Of a stretch of DNA of 16,070 nucleotides, positions 14,284 to 16,070 are shown one piece after another (position 1 is the first letter of the stretch; each line of letters opens with the position of its first letter). This DNA is from JAHIJO01 sp964486075 (lineage in GTDB: Bacteria; Verrucomicrobiota; Kiritimatiellia; JAAZAB01): assembly GCA_964486075.1 (NCBI GenBank), contig CAZALU010000072.1, positions 1 to 16,070 of the forward strand. Reading direction: 5' to 3'. Made by a program: the position numbers and the translations under genes. The notes under the pieces are model-generated. The model did not search any database and was not told the origin of the DNA. It was given only the letters and a program-made list of their open reading frames with translations.

Positions 14284-14314
14284 TTAACACCTGCATTTAG
14301 CTGTTTTTTATAAG
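14284..14314 (+). promoter_or_regulatory. Weak candidate promoter before the W/F-P repeat gene
   Basis: TTAACA (14284-14289; 5/6) and TATAAG (14309-14314; 5/6) are separated by 19 nt, longer than ideal. It predicts a start near 14321 and a roughly 30-nt leader. Without it the gene would depend on read-through from the efflux operon. Confidence 0.3.
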
Positions 14315-14351
14315 GCAATCAGGCTAGAGTGCAAAGTTTTAATCAGTACGC

Positions 14352-15824
14352 ATGCGAGTTTGGGTTATCTCAATGAAAGTTTTTCTCTCCGTCAGTTTTG
14401 TCGGTTGTATCTTGGCGATGGCGACGCCAGGGCTGGCTGATCCCATAGATTGGGCTCCGTTCTATTCCCGTGACACGGATGTCAACGGCGATGCCCGCCG
14501 GCGGATGCTGGGGCCTTTTTTTGAAAGCCGGGCGGCCGCCGACGGACGGAGCCTATGGGCCATTCATCCGCTGATCAGCACGATCCGGAATCCGTCGGAC
14601 CAGCGCTCGGAAAGCGATGTCGTCTGGCCCCTGTTGGTAAGCAAAAGCCATCGCGAGTTCCATCAATGGCGCCTGGCAGCTTTAGGGTTATGGCGCGATT
14701 TCGATACGACTGACCCGAACTCGCGTTACTCGCTTTGGCTTTTGCCCATCTATTTTCAGGGGCGTGACCAGAATCATAAGCCGTTTTTTGCGATTGTGCC
14801 GTTGGGCGGTAAAATCAGCGACATTCTCGTATGGGATGACGTATACTTCGCGTTGTTTCCGCTTTACGGATATGCCCGGATTAACGACATCGAAACTTCC
14901 ACATATTTATTCCCGATTGTCTCAACGAGCAGCGATACGAACGCGATCGTCGAACGTGCGTGTGTCTTTCCTTTTTACGGCTATTCAACTCGCCGGGACG
15001 ATTTCGAGAAGCGTTTTATCCTCTGGCCGTTCTGGACTGCATCCCGCTATTATTACCAGCTCTCGCATGGCTACAGCTGGATCCTGTTTCCCTTGCTCGG
15101 GCATGTGCGCCTGTCGGACCAGGAAACCTGGATGTTCTTGCCGCCATTCAGCCGTTTTTCGAAGAGCACCAAGATGACCCAGGTCAATTGTCCCTGGCCG
15201 ATATTTCAGTACAGTTCGGGTGAAATCGAAAAATTGTATTTCTGGCCGGTAGTCGGATACAAAGTCATTGGCGACACCCAAACCGGTTTTTTGTTCTGGC
15301 CCATCGGGATCAGTGCCAAGCGCCTGACGTCACAAGGCATCAACCAGCGCTATTACATGGTTCCCATAGTGTATTCGGAGACTTTGACACGCCGCAAGCG
15401 GACCGAGGCTGCCACCGGGCAAGACGTTGGCGGAGTGGAATCCGGCAGCGAGGTGGCTTTGCGTGCGTTCAAGGTCTGGCCGCTATTTTCCTACCGCCGG
15501 GTTGAAGGCAATTACCGGTTTGGATTTCCAAGTTTGTGTCCGTATAGGGACTACGAGGTGATCGAGCGAAATTATGCGCCGCTGTGGACGCTTTACTCGC
15601 GATCTGCCAGCGGCGACGTGGTGGAGGATGAATTACTCTGGGGATTGGCCCAATATCGGCGTTCTAACGCAGGCCTTTTGAAAACATCAATTTTCCCATT
15701 ATTTTCCGTGGAGCGCCAAAAAAGCGGGGAACGCGTGGAATGGTCGTTTCTGAAGGGCTTAGTCGCTCGCGAGCGCGCAGGGGACCGAATGCGGGTGCGG
15801 CTGCTTTATTTTATCAGGTGGTAG
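14352..15824 (+). CDS. Exported protein with about 18 W/F-P repeats, function unknown
   Basis: The 490-residue product has a signal peptide ending near GLA (28-29). The ATG at 14373 gives a tidier signal (MKVFLSVSFVGCILAMATPG) and is an equal alternative; neither start has a clear ribosome site. The mature protein consists of short units with a hydrophobic residue, W/F/L/V, P and another hydrophobic, at about 92, 131, 149, 169, 187, 206, 225, 246, 263, 282, 298, 316, 337, 376, 392, 411, 429 and 448. The spacing is 16-21 residues with two double gaps. The cores read like VWPLL, LFPLYGYAR, ILWPFW, YFWPVVGYK and KVWPLFSYRR, often followed by a basic residue. Such a period suits beta-hairpins packed in a large barrel, propeller or solenoid. 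I have seen this composition in PVC-type genomes but know no function. It follows the barrel protein by 100 nt. Confidence 0.8.
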   Translation: MRVWVISMKVFLSVSFVGCILAMATPGLADPIDWAPFYSRDTDVNGDARRRMLGPFFESRAAADGRSLWAIHPLISTIRNPSDQRSESDVVWPLLVSKSHREFHQWRLAALGLWRDFDTTDPNSRYSLWLLPIYFQGRDQNHKPFFAIVPLGGKISDILVWDDVYFALFPLYGYARINDIETSTYLFPIVSTSSDTNAIVERACVFPFYGYSTRRDDFEKRFILWPFWTASRYYYQLSHGYSWILFPLLGHVRLSDQETWMFLPPFSRFSKSTKMTQVNCPWPIFQYSSGEIEKLYFWPVVGYKVIGDTQTGFLFWPIGISAKRLTSQGINQRYYMVPIVYSETLTRRKRTEAATGQDVGGVESGSEVALRAFKVWPLFSYRRVEGNYRFGFPSLCPYRDYEVIERNYAPLWTLYSRSASGDVVEDELLWGLAQYRRSNAGLLKTSIFPLFSVERQKSGERVEWSFLKGLVARERAGDRMRVRLLYFIRW

Positions 15825-16070
15825 ACGGCCAGCGTGGGTGCGGCGTCATATTCGGCAACAGCTCCGTATGATCGAGGTGGAATGCGTTATTCTTAACGCG
15901 TTCGGATCGTCGAGGCAGCGTCTTGGGGACAAGCCGCTCCACCAAATATTGTGTCGAGGATCTGGCCAAGCCTGACACAGCCGGATAACCGGCGCCGGCT
16001 TCGAGGAGGACATACCGCTATAGATGTTCAGGTAATTAACTTCCGAGGATCAAGGAACCCACCCCTCGCC
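15825..16070. other. Right-edge region without a confident gene; one hairpin
   Basis: A 9-bp hairpin with one G-T pair, AATGCGTTA/TAACGCGTT (15881-15889/15894-15902, loop TTCT), lies 57 nt after the repeat-protein gene. It has no T-run, so it is only a possible terminator. On the minus strand two adjacent open stretches in different frames (about 16018-15814 and 15883-15806) read as plausible protein (LEAGAGYPAVSGLAR..., then YGAVAEYDAAPTLAVYHLIK-stop). They could be a frameshifted gene remnant, but no start or family could be identified. Confidence 0.3.

Noticed and set aside
14284..14307. Rho-independent terminator between the barrel gene and the repeat-protein gene
   Set aside because: A six-T run at 14304-14309 exists, but only a 4-bp stem (AACA/TGTT) can be drawn before it.

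Overview
The window looks like a chromosomal segment of a Gram-negative bacterium. It encodes two outer-membrane-type proteins, lipoprotein signals and a complete tripartite RND efflux pump. Between its genes lie dense palindromic repeats of the 'TGTAGCCG...CGGCTACA' and 'TTGTAGGGCGGG...CCCGCCCTACAA' kinds. From memory, that repeat style, together with a type 2 argininosuccinate synthase, a divergent orotate phosphoribosyltransferase and a protein full of short W/F-P repeats, suggests the PVC superphylum (Kiritimatiellota, Lentisphaerota or Verrucomicrobiota). This placement is an inference; the window holds no rRNA or other phylogenetic marker.

Layout: (1) 1-480 is a gene-free array of structured repeat cassettes. 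(2) 481-2340 (minus) is mutL. (3) 2341-2998 is a second gene-free stretch with a candidate mutL promoter, a multi-stem element, a second copy of the cloverleaf-like cassette and two 'TTGTAGGG' palindromic elements. (4) 2999-6592 (minus) is a tightly packed four-gene operon, in transcription order: exported ankyrin-repeat protein, OPRT-like protein, dihydroorotase, type 2 argininosuccinate synthase. Stop and start codons overlap or nearly touch at each junction. (5) 6593-6727 is a divergent promoter region. (6) 6728-13255 (plus) is a TetR-family repressor followed by RND adaptor, RND pump and OprM/NodT-type outer-membrane factor. (7) 13277-15824 (plus) holds an internally duplicated outer-membrane barrel protein and an exported protein with about 18 short W/F-P repeats. 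(8) 15825-16070 has no confident gene.

How the genes work together: the regulator and the three pump components form a self-contained, probably autoregulated drug/solvent efflux operon spanning inner membrane, periplasm and outer membrane. The minus-strand operon links two pyrimidine-pathway folds with an arginine-pathway fold. These enzymes share aspartate and carbamoyl chemistry, but the divergent PRPP loop of the OPRT-like protein leaves open whether this is ordinary UMP/arginine synthesis or a side pathway. The most unusual material is in the intergenic regions: cassettes with a constant closing stem, variable interiors, a satellite hairpin whose sequence changes completely while its symmetry is kept, and a recurrent A/T-rich linker.
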